A stretch of DNA of 64,000 nt from Rhizobiales bacterium IMCC20636 (lineage in GTDB: Bacteria; Pseudomonadota; Alphaproteobacteria; Rhizobiales; GCA-2746425), in assembly GCA_016865015.1 (NCBI GenBank), contig CP018226.1:310001-374000 (forward strand). The letters are read 5' to 3'. Below are positions 1 to 8,591 of this stretch, piece after piece; the stretch's first letter is position 1; every line of letters begins with the position of its first letter. Under the pieces are notes generated by a model, which saw only the letters and a list, made by a program, of their open reading frames with translations, searched no databases and was not told the DNA's origin. Made by a program: the position numbers and the translations under genes.

Positions 1-1056
1 GTCATTGAGGAGCGATGTTCCCGGCTGAAGACCGAATGACAACAGGGCACCCAGAATGACGGCGGCATTGACATTGCCGGGGATGCCAAGCGCCATCATG
101 GGTATCAGGCTGCCGCCAACCATGGAGTTGTTGGCAACTTCTGAGGCCAGAACACCTTCGACAGCGCCCTTGCCATATTTTGAGGGATCCTTATCCCAAC
201 GGCGTGTCTCATTGTAGGAAATGGTTGACGCGATCGGTCCGCCTGCACCGGGTAGAATTCCGATGAGAATGCCGATTGCGCTGGAGCGGATCATCACATC
301 CCAGCGCTGTATCATCTTGCGCAGAACCAGTTTCAGATCCGATGTCTTGCGCTGAAATTGCTGTGCCGGTTTCGAGCGCTCACTGCCGGAGGCGGCCTCC
401 AGTATCTGTGCCAGACAAAACAGGCCGAGCAGGGCGGGAATGAGGTTCACACCGGCGATCAGATGGTTTGAGCCGAAGGTGAAGCGCGGCATGCCCCAAT
501 AGGGGTCCAGCCCGATCATGCTGATGGCCAGGCCCACCGCGCCGCCCAACAGGCCCTTGACCAGTGTTTCGGATTTCAGGCTGGCAATGGTTGTGAGGCC
601 AAGCACGGTGATCCAGAAATATTCCTGTGGCCCGAACATCAGTGAAATGCGCGCCAGTGTGGTGAAGGCGAGCATCAGGACTACAACGCCGACAATGCCG
701 CCGAAGACGGAACCGAACAGGGCTGCCAGCAATGCCTCATAGGCGCGACCCTGCTGGGTCATTGGAAAGCCGTCAAAGGTGGTTGGCAAAGACGATGCAG
801 TTCCGGGAATATTGAGCAGAATTGCGGAGTTCGCGTCGCCATACATGGCGCCCATATAGATGGAGCCGAGCAGGATCAGGCCTGTGGCCGGTTCCATGGG
901 CAGAACAACGGGGAGCAGCAATGAAATCGCCATGACCGAACTGAAGCCGGGCAATGCGCCAATGATGGCTCCAAATGTGGTTGCCAGAAGAATCAGCAGC
1001 ACTGTTGAAGGCTGCAGAGCCTCCAGAAGCCCTGTCATAGAGAGAATGCTGTCCAT
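1..1056 (-). CDS. tctA: Tripartite tricarboxylate transporter permease TctA (partial)
   Basis: This is the large membrane subunit of a TTT-family carboxylate transporter, which receives its substrate from a periplasmic binding protein. The frame is open to the left edge, so about 352 of the usual roughly 500 residues are visible. Hydrophobic helices begin near the N-terminus, and the family's glycine/proline signature is seen as GALPGFSS at about residue 34 and again as GILPGAGGP at about residue 268. The ATG at 1056 follows AAGGTGGG. tctC lies just upstream on the same strand. No tctB-type gene lies between them; it may be beyond the edge. Family assignment is firm; the substrate is unknown. 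Confidence 0.93.
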   Translation of the reverse strand, partial: MDSILSMTGLLEALQPSTVLLILLATTFGAIIGALPGFSSVMAISLLLPVVLPMEPATGLILLGSIYMGAMYGDANSAILLNIPGTASSLPTTFDGFPMTQQGRAYEALLAALFGSVFGGIVGVVVLMLAFTTLARISLMFGPQEYFWITVLGLTTIASLKSETLVKGLLGGAVGLAISMIGLDPYWGMPRFTFGSNHLIAGVNLIPALLGLFCLAQILEAASGSERSKPAQQFQRKTSDLKLVLRKMIQRWDVMIRSSAIGILIGILPGAGGPIASTISYNETRRWDKDPSKYGKGAVEGVLASEVANNSMVGGSLIPMMALGIPGNVNAAVILGALLSFGLQPGTSLLND

Positions 1057-1110
1057 GAAACCCACCTTTGAAAAATGGGTGCGGATCTTGAGATTCGCAC
1101 CCTGACTCCG

Positions 1111-1149
1111 ACCCTGTCCAGCCTGACATCAAGTCAGGCTGGACAGGGT
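1111..1149 (-). promoter_or_regulatory. 17-bp perfect hairpin between tctC and tctA
   Basis: A perfect inverted repeat with 17-bp arms (1111-1127 and 1133-1149) and a 5-base loop fills the gap between tctC and tctA. No run of T follows on either strand, so a standard intrinsic terminator is unlikely. In binding-protein operons such a hairpin often protects the upstream binding-protein message and lowers permease expression; that role is inferred here. Confidence 0.75.
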
Positions 1150-1157
1150 TGTCTGAT

Positions 1158-2111
1158 TTACTTCAGGACGCCGAATTCGATGAGAAGAGCGCGGATCTCA
1201 TCGCCCATTGCCAGAACTTCAACTTCCAGATCGGCACCGGACTGCCAAACCGGAATCTGACCGCTTTTGAGGAATTCGGCCCGAATAGCTTCATTCTGAG
1301 CGACGGCTCCAAGCTTCTCGCGCAGGAAAGTGACAGCTTCTTCCGGCATATCCTTTGGCCCGACAAAGATGCGGGAGGTGAGTGAATTGACGGCGTAGCC
1401 GGATTCAGAGAAGGACGGAACGTCAGGCATGGCCGCTGACCGCTCGCCACCGGAAATCGCCAGTGTCCGCAAGGTTTCCTGACGGGATGCAAGGCCTGCA
1501 CCGATGATGCCTGCGGAGACGTGACCGCCTGCCACACGGGCCACCGTGTTGGCACCACCCTGTGTGGGAACCAGAGTGACTTCGGTTTCAGAGCCGCGCA
1601 TGATTTCAAGCGCTGCGATATGGGCTGTACCGAGAGTGCCGGTGATTGCAAGCGTCAGAACTTTCGGGTTTTCTCTGGCTGCCGCTGTAAAGTCTTCGAG
1701 GGTCAGATACGGGCTGTCATTGGGGACAACGAGGGCAATCGGGTCAACATTGACACGGCCGAGATAGGTAAAGTCAGCCAGGGCAAAACTGGCAGCGCCG
1801 GAGATGGGCTGGATAGCCAGGTTTGGCAGGTTCACAATGCCTACTGTGTAGCCATCATTGCGGGCTCTGGAAATGGCATCGGAGCCAACGGCTCCGCCTG
1901 CGCCTGGCTTGTACTGGAAATTCCAGCCGGTGCCTGTTTCGCTGGTCCAGCCGCCATCGACGATACGGGCCACGCGGTCGCTGCCGCCGCCTGCACCAAA
2001 TGGCACAATCAGATCGATCTGCCGTTCCGGATACTCAGCCAGCGCTGTGGTGGCCGAAATCAGGGTTGCGGCCAGACCTATGGCAAGTTTTTTGGTGAAC
2101 GATAGTTTCAT
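1158..2111 (-). CDS. tctC: TTT transporter periplasmic substrate-binding protein TctC
   Basis: A 317-residue extracytoplasmic binding protein of the Bug/TctC family, which captures a carboxylate for the TctA permease. Residues 1-25 form a Sec signal peptide (basic start, hydrophobic core, cleavage near ALAEYP). The mature part opens with the family pattern YPERQIDLIVPFGAGGGSD. The start at 2111 follows a strong AGGGAGG site. tctA follows after 102 bases containing a strong hairpin. Upstream on the same strand lie sulfatase and dehydratase genes, which suggests an organic acid used by those enzymes. The ligand cannot be read from the sequence. Confidence 0.93.
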   Translation of the reverse strand: MKLSFTKKLAIGLAATLISATTALAEYPERQIDLIVPFGAGGGSDRVARIVDGGWTSETGTGWNFQYKPGAGGAVGSDAISRARNDGYTVGIVNLPNLAIQPISGAASFALADFTYLGRVNVDPIALVVPNDSPYLTLEDFTAAARENPKVLTLAITGTLGTAHIAALEIMRGSETEVTLVPTQGGANTVARVAGGHVSAGIIGAGLASRQETLRTLAISGGERSAAMPDVPSFSESGYAVNSLTSRIFVGPKDMPEEAVTFLREKLGAVAQNEAIRAEFLKSGQIPVWQSGADLEVEVLAMGDEIRALLIEFGVLK

Positions 2112-2424
2112 TTAAATTTCCTCCCTTGGATTTTTCAAATTTGAGTTTCGATAGATTTCTGTGACTCAATCGCTGTCTGGCGATTGGGTGATCCGGCAAG
2201 TACCGGCGCGGGTGAGACGCCATGGCGGTTTGCCAAATTCGACTGTCTGACTGGCTCCCCAGAGCTGATTTTCAGCCCTGTATCTGGCAGAATTCCTCGA
2301 GACAACAGTAGACAGATCGGAGCTGTGCACCCAGCTGACATCTTAGTTAAATGCTCAAAACTTTGCAACTGCGGTACCTGATCAGGGCATGTTCTGCACC
2401 CGGCAAATCCGGAAACTGGCAACA
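2112..2424 (-). promoter_or_regulatory. Leader region of tctC with small hairpin
   Basis: This 313-base gap separates the sulfatase stop from tctC. It holds no convincing gene. It contains an inverted repeat at 2167-2186 (CAATCGC, 6-base loop, GCGATTG) about 55 bases before the tctC start, and a shorter palindrome near 2267-2279 (GCTGATTTTCAGC). The gap may hold a separate tctC promoter, or it may be a processed stretch of a longer transcript; no clear -35/-10 pair was found. Confidence 0.4.
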
Positions 2425-3915
2425 TCACGAATTCAGCCAGTTGTCATTTGTTTCGATCATCCAGCGATAGGTGTCCGACGGTTTGGTTTGCTGGCCCCAT
2501 TCGGACAGGATGGTTTTTTGCCGCCGATTCTGCTCCATTTTCCGACTGATTTCATCGGGGTCCCAGCCCTGCAGGATTTTCTCCTGAAGCAAGTTGACGA
2601 GATCTGCATGCTGCGGATCTGCCACCAGATCATGCATTTCAAGCGGATCATCTTCCAGATTGAAGAGCTGTGAGGGATAGCCATGATAATAGACCAGTTT
2701 CCAGGGACCGGAGCGGATCATGCGTTGTTGTACTTTTTGCGGCATCCGTTTGTTCATGCCATCAGTGCAATATTCCGAAAAGGTCTCATTCTCCCACGGC
2801 GCAGTTCCATCGATTGCAAGCTGCAACAGGCTGGCCCCGTCAATCTCAGGCTTCTCATCATCGTCCGTCGGCTGATCACCTTGTGCCACGTCGACCAGTG
2901 TTGGCGCTATGTCCACAAGGTTGACAATCTGTGAGCGTCGTTCACCAGCGGGCATCTTGCCGGGCCAGGACATGATCATCGGTACGCGCACCGACTGCTC
3001 GTAAAAGGTCTGTTTCCACCAAAGACCGCGCTCGCCGATCTGGTCTCCGTGATCAGACACATAAATCACCAGCGTGTTTTCCAGCAGGCCCTTTTCCCGG
3101 TAACTTTCCAGAATGTCGCCGATCATGCGGTCCGTTGTTTCAACCAGTCCGTAATAGGCCGCGCGTGCCCGTCGCATATCGTCTGGAGAGATATCCGTGG
3201 TGTCGGTCAGTTCCTTCCAGTCCCGCAGATAGGGATGTTCGTCCTCGGCATCCGGCGAGTTGGTTTCGGGGTCGGGAATACGATCATGGTAATAGTCAAA
3301 CAGTTCTGCATTGCTGACATAGGGCTGGTGCGGCAGCATCAGTCCGACATGCAGGAAGAAGGGCGCTGCATCAGGTGCAGCCTGTTCGGCAGCAATGATG
3401 GTGGAAAGGTCCTGACAGGATTTAACCACGTCCCGGTCGTGGACTTCATAGGAGGACTGACCGGCACCGGATTTGTCGATGCTGACCCGGGCCGGCCCGC
3501 TGGTGCCCGTCAGGACGCCCAGAGAATGCGGTGTGCCACCCACCCAGTTTGTGCTGTGATCCCCTACGAAGCGTTCGGAAAAACCGCGTAATTGGTCAGG
3601 ACCGATCGAATGCATGCGGCCGACAAGCCGTGTCGCATATCCTGCGGCGCCAAGGGCGTGGGCAAATGTGGGTCGTCCGGAGGGTAATATGTCACTGTTT
3701 GTCCAGCAGTCCTGGTTGTGTGGGTAACAGCCTGTCAGCAACGACATGCGTGCAGGCACGCAAATGGGCGACGGCGTATACGCATTGTCAAACACCACAC
3801 CCTGCGACGCCAGACGATCCAGATTTGGCGTACGCACAATGTCATCACCGTAGCATCCGGTGATAAACGGATTGTGCTGATCGGTGAGAATATAAATGAT
3901 GTTGGGTTGCTTCAC
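2425..3915 (-). CDS. Type I sulfatase, cytoplasmic
   Basis: A 496-residue member of the formylglycine-dependent sulfatase (alkaline phosphatase superfamily) group, which hydrolyses sulfate esters. Asp12-Gln13 fit the N-terminal metal ligands. Cys52 sits in ICVPAR, the C-x-P-x-R site that is converted to formylglycine. The later SDHGDQIGE stretch supplies the second metal-binding part. There is no signal peptide, so the enzyme probably acts in the cytoplasm on an imported substrate. No sulfatase-maturing enzyme is seen in this window. The gene lies 14 bases after a two-part UxaA-type dehydratase and upstream of tctC-tctA. Choline-sulfatase-like and sugar-sulfatase groups are both possible. Confidence 0.93.
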   Translation of the reverse strand: MKQPNIIYILTDQHNPFITGCYGDDIVRTPNLDRLASQGVVFDNAYTPSPICVPARMSLLTGCYPHNQDCWTNSDILPSGRPTFAHALGAAGYATRLVGRMHSIGPDQLRGFSERFVGDHSTNWVGGTPHSLGVLTGTSGPARVSIDKSGAGQSSYEVHDRDVVKSCQDLSTIIAAEQAAPDAAPFFLHVGLMLPHQPYVSNAELFDYYHDRIPDPETNSPDAEDEHPYLRDWKELTDTTDISPDDMRRARAAYYGLVETTDRMIGDILESYREKGLLENTLVIYVSDHGDQIGERGLWWKQTFYEQSVRVPMIMSWPGKMPAGERRSQIVNLVDIAPTLVDVAQGDQPTDDDEKPEIDGASLLQLAIDGTAPWENETFSEYCTDGMNKRMPQKVQQRMIRSGPWKLVYYHGYPSQLFNLEDDPLEMHDLVADPQHADLVNLLQEKILQGWDPDEISRKMEQNRRQKTILSEWGQQTKPSDTYRWMIETNDNWLNS

Positions 3916-3929
3916 AGGACTGCCATTTT

Positions 3930-4235
3930 TCAGGATGTGCTAATCTGTGCGCGTTGCGATCTGATGTTGTGAACATGCACAAGCTCACCCTTTTTTATCG
4001 CCTGTGTTGCCAGACCAATGGGGGTGCCTCGGCGAATGATGGCGTCTCCCTGGCTGATATCGGCTGTTGCAACTTTATGAAATGACGGTACGTCACCTGC
4101 ACAGGTTAGCCTCTCGGTGGTTCCATTACAATCGATGAGTATGACCTCTCCAACCTTTGCTGCGTTCAGTATGACCGCGACGTTATCATCATGCATGCCT
4201 TTGAGTGCTTTTATTCTCGTCACCGGCTGGTTCAC
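3930..4235 (-). CDS. UxaA-family small subunit (SAF domain)
   Basis: A 101-residue protein matching the N-terminal SAF domain of altronate/galactarate-type dehydratases, which in some bacteria is a separate subunit from the catalytic part. The C-terminal segment (GTPIGLATQAIKKGELVHVHN) has the usual pattern of this domain. Its ATG overlaps the stop of the large-subunit gene by four bases (ATGA), so the two are probably translationally coupled and form one enzyme. The sulfatase gene follows 14 bases later. Confidence 0.85.
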   Translation of the reverse strand: MNQPVTRIKALKGMHDDNVAVILNAAKVGEVILIDCNGTTERLTCAGDVPSFHKVATADISQGDAIIRRGTPIGLATQAIKKGELVHVHNIRSQRAQISTS

Positions 4236-5407
4236 AGGGATTCTCCGAAGCGGCTGATCACTTCATCGCCTTCCAACAACACTTCGCCAAGGGTCAGGGC
4301 TCCGGAGGCGATGGCGATGATTTCCTCTTCCAGGCGGGTTTTGGCGTCATCAAGACTGAGATCATCGGTGAGTAGACCGGAACAGTCAAAATCGATCTGG
4401 TCGCCGAGTGTCGATGCTACAGTGGGATTTGCCGTGATCTTGATCGTCGGGCACAATGCGCTGACATAGCTGTTGCCGCAACCGGTGGTGAACAGCATGA
4501 TCTGCGCGCCTGTCGCGACAAGGCCGGTGAGCGATTCGGGAGAAAAGCTTGGACCGTCCATGGCATGGAGTCCCTTAGATGCAGGGCGTTCGGCAAATTT
4601 CAACAGCGATGTGATGGGTTGGCTGCCGGATTTTGCGATGCTGCCAATGGCCTTGTCTTCAATGGTGCTGAGGCCGGAGTCAATATTGGCCTGATTGGGG
4701 TTGTTGCCCAGAAGGTCTATTTTTGCCGCCACGGCGAGGCGTTCACGTCGGGTCACAGATTCCAGAATTTCCTCTGAGACAGGTTTTGAAATGGCGCGAT
4801 CCGCGACCGCTTGTTCACTGCCAAGCCATTCCGCTGTTTCGCTGAAGATGACGGTACCGCCAGCATCAATATGGGCATCGGACAAAACGCCGAGCAGCGG
4901 GTTTGCGGCAATTCCCGATGAGGGGTCCGACATGCCGCATTGAAGTCCGAGCGTGAGTTCTGAAAACGCACAAATCTCGCGTGGTTGGCGGCTGATCTGG
5001 ACGGCGAGTTGTGCGGCTGTCCGCACTGCGCGTTGTGTGAAGGTGATGATGTCCCGATCACAGTCCCCCAGCGACAGAAATTTGCATGGTTTGCCAAAAT
5101 CCGTTAGCAATGCCTCGAAAAGGGGTGCCTTGCGCGCGTCGGAACTGAGCACCAGAACAGCGCCGACATTCGGGTTTGCCGCAAGGTTGAGCAGGATGCG
5201 GTCGACCTGCGCATCATTGTCGCCGGTGATGGCATTGCCATGTGGCATGGACACCATCACCGTTCCGGAAAGTGCAGCCTGAATTTTTTTGGCGGCAGGC
5301 TGGGTGAGGCCGGAGACATTGAGAATAAGCAGGGTGTTGCGGATTCCGGGCTGGCCCTGCTGGCGTTTATAGCCAAGAAAAATCCGCTCGCGTATTGCCG
5401 TGTTCAT
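4232..5407 (-). CDS. UxaA-family dehydratase large subunit
   Basis: A 391-residue catalytic part of an altronate/galactarate dehydratase-like enzyme (UxaA C-terminal family), which removes water from a sugar acid. The family hallmark appears as GLQCGMSDPSSGIAANP near residue 155, and the later TTGCGNSYVSALCPTIK stretch carries a second cysteine-rich site. The start at 5407 is preferred over an upstream ATG at 5440 because GAAGGGAG precedes it and because homologues start with a similar short lead. The SAF subunit follows with a four-base overlap. A GntR regulator is divergently transcribed. The substrate is not evident; sulfated or unusual sugar acids are possible given the neighbouring sulfatase. 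Confidence 0.88.
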   Translation of the reverse strand: MNTAIRERIFLGYKRQQGQPGIRNTLLILNVSGLTQPAAKKIQAALSGTVMVSMPHGNAITGDNDAQVDRILLNLAANPNVGAVLVLSSDARKAPLFEALLTDFGKPCKFLSLGDCDRDIITFTQRAVRTAAQLAVQISRQPREICAFSELTLGLQCGMSDPSSGIAANPLLGVLSDAHIDAGGTVIFSETAEWLGSEQAVADRAISKPVSEEILESVTRRERLAVAAKIDLLGNNPNQANIDSGLSTIEDKAIGSIAKSGSQPITSLLKFAERPASKGLHAMDGPSFSPESLTGLVATGAQIMLFTTGCGNSYVSALCPTIKITANPTVASTLGDQIDFDCSGLLTDDLSLDDAKTRLEEEIIAIASGALTLGEVLLEGDEVISRFGESL

Positions 5408-5551
5408 CTCAGTTCTCCCTTCTGAAATCTTTACTGACATCTCAGTTGAAATTCAAGATTAATTTTACCTATCTGAGTGAATATCTCCTGTCACAGGGTG
5501 GCGCGGTTTGGTTCAAAAGGGTTCGCCGTCGGGATTGCAAACCGGTATTAT

Positions 5552-5567
5552 TGTGTGCATTCACACA
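5552..5567. promoter_or_regulatory. Candidate GntR operator palindrome
   Basis: TGTGTGCATTCACACA is a perfect inverted repeat (6-bp arms, 4-base centre). It lies in the 287-base gap between the divergent uxaA-type operon (start 5407) and the gntR gene (start 5695). FCD-type GntR proteins commonly bind short palindromes of this size, so control of the catabolic operon and of gntR itself is a reasonable inference. Confidence 0.55.
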
Positions 5568-5694
5568 TGGTTGTTGAGGTTGACCTGTATTGCCGCGTAG
5601 AAGTGCAAAAGCAGATGCAGTGCAATGATGGACGAGGGTCGGACCGATACCGACATGGCGCGCGAAGGCGGCAGCCGACAGTCAGGAGATGATC

Positions 5695-6372
5695 ATGAAA
5701 TCCCCGAGCAGCGGAAACAAACCCCGCCAGACGCTGCGCAATGCAGCTTATCATGCGTTCATAGACCATCTGTTTTCAGGTGACATCCGGCCCGGTTCAA
5801 TGGTGTCTCAGCGCGAGTTGTGTGAAATTCTCGACATACCGCTGAATCCGATGCGCGAAGCGCTGAAGCGACTTGAGGCAGAAAATTTTGTCAAACTGAT
5901 TCCCCAGCGTGGCATTCAGATTTTCGGCATTGAGGAAGAGTTCCTGGCAGATGCGTTTCAGCTTCGCAAGATTCTGGAAGTGCAGGGCCTGCGGATTTTC
6001 TTCCAGAAGGGCGACACCCAGTCTGTGCAGGATCTGTACGACCGCACCAAAGCGGCCAGTGACGCCGATCGGGGACGGAAGCTCTCGGACTTTCAGACAA
6101 TCACTGAATCTGCCGACCTCGATCACGAGATGCATCTGATGTTCATCGGCGCGCTGGAAAACAACATCATCGACGAGATGATGACCCGGATCCTCAGCAA
6201 GCTGCGCCTGTCGCGCCTGATTTTCCGGTTGCACAATTATCAGGATATTCGTGCGTTCCAGGAGCATGTGGCGATTCTGGAAAAGATTCTGGCCGATGAT
6301 GAAGAAGGTGCGGTGCAAGCGCTGAACGACCATCTGGACGGCTCCAGAGGCCGGATCATGGGGATTGCCTGA
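5695..6372 (+). CDS. GntR-family (FCD) transcriptional regulator
   Basis: A 225-residue regulator with a winged helix-turn-helix at about residues 15-75 (QRELCEILDIPLNPMREALKRLE, then the wing IPQRGIQIF) and a C-terminal all-helical FCD ligand domain. The ATG at 5695 is chosen because AGGAG lies six bases before it; the ATG at 5689 touches that site. It is divergent from the dehydratase/sulfatase/transporter genes and is probably their ligand-responsive repressor. FCD proteins usually sense the organic acid or sugar acid whose pathway they control. Confidence 0.9.
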   Translation: MKSPSSGNKPRQTLRNAAYHAFIDHLFSGDIRPGSMVSQRELCEILDIPLNPMREALKRLEAENFVKLIPQRGIQIFGIEEEFLADAFQLRKILEVQGLRIFFQKGDTQSVQDLYDRTKAASDADRGRKLSDFQTITESADLDHEMHLMFIGALENNIIDEMMTRILSKLRLSRLIFRLHNYQDIRAFQEHVAILEKILADDEEGAVQALNDHLDGSRGRIMGIA

Positions 6373-6469
6373 GGTCGAAGGACGAGGTTCACGGCTGAAC
6401 ATCTGCAGATGTCGCCCATGATGCTTGTGGGCGCGTGGCGTCAGTGTTGTCTGGTTGACATCCGCCCGC

Positions 6470-7714
6470 TTAATCCTCTTTCAATTTGTCCATGGCCCAG
6501 CCAACCGTGAACCCGTGCAGGACTGTCGACATCAGAATGACGAGCGCGATGAGAGACCAGAGCTGGGCCTCATTGACGAACTCCATATGGCTGCCAGCAT
6601 AGCACAGATAGTAAATCGAGCCGATGCCGCGAACCCCATAGACGGAGACCACTGCCCTATCCCGATTGCTGAGGGAGGTCTTCGACAGGGCAATCCACCC
6701 TGACAATGGGCGGATCACCAGAATCAGCAGGATGGCCACCGCCAAATGTGTCCAGGTCAGATCGACGAACAGGATCGGCATGACACTGCCCAGTGCGATG
6801 AGGAGCAGCGCGGTCAGTGCGTGCTCGATGGATTCTGAAAAATCGTGCAATTGTCGATGGAATTGATGTTCCTCCTCGATGCGGCGCAATGTCAGGCCGA
6901 GAACCGCGACGGCTATGAAGCCATAGCCCTCGATCAACTCGGTGGAACCGTAGCATAGCAGCACGCCCGCAAGGGCGATGACCCCTGACCCTGTTTCGGC
7001 CAGAACCGCCCCCTTTGGCACTGAAAAGAGGATGTATCCCAGTGCTTTGCCACCAACCCAGCCCATGCCCAGACCGAGAGCGATGCGATAGACGATGTCA
7101 TGCAGGAACCAGTCCAGCGCCCAGATGCCCGGGTTCAGTCCCTCGGCGGCCACGATCAGCCCAAGATAGACAAAGGGAAATGCCAGCCCGTCATTCAGGC
7201 CCGCCTCTGTGGTCAAGGTGAACCGTACCGGGTGTTCCAGCCCCTCATGCGGTGGACCAACCTGGACATCAGCTGCCAGCACAGGGTCGGTCGGTGCCAG
7301 CACGGCTCCGAGCAATATCGCAGCGGCCACCGTCAGCCCGGCAAGACCCACTCCCAGCAGGGCGACGGCGAGAATGGTCAATGGCATCGCGATCCCGAGC
7401 ATGCGGGAGGTGGGTATCCAGCGTTTCCAGGGACGCAGGCTGTCGATGCGCATCCCGGCACCAAACAGAGCGACAATGACGGTCAGTTCGCTGACCAGTT
7501 CCCAGGGTAGGGGCGTTTGTCGTGGGTCCGGCAGTGTCGGCAATCCCGGTATCAGCAATGCTGCCGCGGCACCGAACAGGATCATCAAGGGCGCTGCCGC
7601 CGGCTCGCGTTTGGAGATCAGTCGCGGCAGCCATCGCGCAAGGATCACAATCACGCCGATGACAGCCAGCGCGACGTGATAGGAATTCAGGGTGAAGAAT
7701 GTATCGTGCTGCAT
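6470..7714 (-). CDS. NhaP-type cation/proton antiporter
   Basis: A 414-residue integral membrane protein of the CPA1 family, which exchanges Na+ or K+ for H+ across the inner membrane. About 11-12 hydrophobic helices span the whole length. The conserved core APTDPVLAADVQVG, containing the ion-binding Asp, is near residue 140, and TEAGLNDGLAFPFVYLG near residue 168. There is no long C-terminal regulatory tail; the protein ends shortly after the last helix. It is monocistronic and convergent with gntR. Ion preference cannot be told from sequence. Confidence 0.93.
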   Translation of the reverse strand: MQHDTFFTLNSYHVALAVIGVIVILARWLPRLISKREPAAAPLMILFGAAAALLIPGLPTLPDPRQTPLPWELVSELTVIVALFGAGMRIDSLRPWKRWIPTSRMLGIAMPLTILAVALLGVGLAGLTVAAAILLGAVLAPTDPVLAADVQVGPPHEGLEHPVRFTLTTEAGLNDGLAFPFVYLGLIVAAEGLNPGIWALDWFLHDIVYRIALGLGMGWVGGKALGYILFSVPKGAVLAETGSGVIALAGVLLCYGSTELIEGYGFIAVAVLGLTLRRIEEEHQFHRQLHDFSESIEHALTALLLIALGSVMPILFVDLTWTHLAVAILLILVIRPLSGWIALSKTSLSNRDRAVVSVYGVRGIGSIYYLCYAGSHMEFVNEAQLWSLIALVILMSTVLHGFTVGWAMDKLKED

Positions 7715-8105
7715 GTTTTGAGCTTATCCCGGAGTACGGCAACAGGTTATATGAGATGAAATGCATCCGGCGGACAAATTGCATGGATGCGGCTGAGTAA
7801 ACAAATGATTGCCCGCTCGGGCAGCGCGGTAAAACCCGCCCAGTGATGCTGACAATGGCGGCCGGGTGGCACACAATCATTGTCGGCTGATCTTGAGTTT
7901 GTTTGCTTCAGACGCCTTTTTGCCAAATTGGACAGGCGATGGTCTGACGGCCAGAGCTAGCCAGTGTTCGCACAATCACTGGCCAGCTTCCGTTCGGTTT
8001 GTGTCCATTCTGACGATGTCCCCAAAATGGCAGGCAGGAGACAAGCTTTTTAGAATGGAAAAAGGTCAGGCTTGCTTTTGTTAGCTAGTCTGCCTTGCTT
8101 GAGTC
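7715..8105. other. Intergenic region, no gene seen
   Basis: This 391-base gap lies between the antiporter start and the end of the DUF992 gene. Reading frames on both strands are short and show no family likeness. It presumably holds the antiporter promoter; no clear hairpin terminator for the DUF992 gene was found. Confidence 0.5.
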
Positions 8106-8591
8106 TCAGTAAAGTTTGATCTGCGCAAAACCAACAGCCACATTGACACCGCTGGAGCCGGATACGCTGAGTGGTTGCAACGCAAAAGCATCTGACGATC
8201 CGCCGACCAGAACATTGGCACCCAAGCCAACGGCGAAAGCGGCTGATGCCGTGGCACCACTGTAAGTCCCGGTGAGTGCCTGGGGTGCATATTTTTCTTC
8301 TTCGGCAGCGACCACAGCCCATAGAATGACAGAGTCACCGGTGAAGCCGATATCGATTCCATATTTATCAATGGTACCTGAATAGGTTTCCACCTTGTAG
8401 CGGTCATTTGCAGGTGTGAAGGTGCATGTCAGGTTTTTTGAGGATCCGAAAATAAATCCTATTCCGCCTTCTACATCGCAGGATAGCTGACCAAGTTGGA
8501 TGCCCTTGTCTGCGTGAGCGGTCGAGGCAATCGGCGCTACCGCAAGAAGTGCAGCACCGGCAGAGGCCAGAATCGTTTGTTTGAATGTCAT
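8106..8591 (-). CDS. DUF992 exported protein
   Basis: A 161-residue secreted protein with a clear Sec signal peptide (residues 1-27, cleavage near AHADKG). The mature part matches DUF992, a family of unknown function common in alphaproteobacteria: it starts with LGQLSCDVEGGIGFIFGSSKNLTC, with two cysteines that may form a disulfide, and continues as a glycine- and alanine-rich beta-type domain. It is likely periplasmic or outer-membrane associated. It stands alone, with unclear stretches on both sides, and nothing nearby suggests a role. Confidence 0.85.
   Translation of the reverse strand: MTFKQTILASAGAALLAVAPIASTAHADKGIQLGQLSCDVEGGIGFIFGSSKNLTCTFTPANDRYKVETYSGTIDKYGIDIGFTGDSVILWAVVAAEEEKYAPQALTGTYSGATASAAFAVGLGANVLVGGSSDAFALQPLSVSGSSGVNVAVGFAQIKLY

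Noticed and set aside
8060-8105. Terminator hairpin after the DUF992 gene
   Set aside because: The repeated words GTCAGGCTTGC and GTCTGCCTTGC are direct, not inverted, so they do not form a stem.
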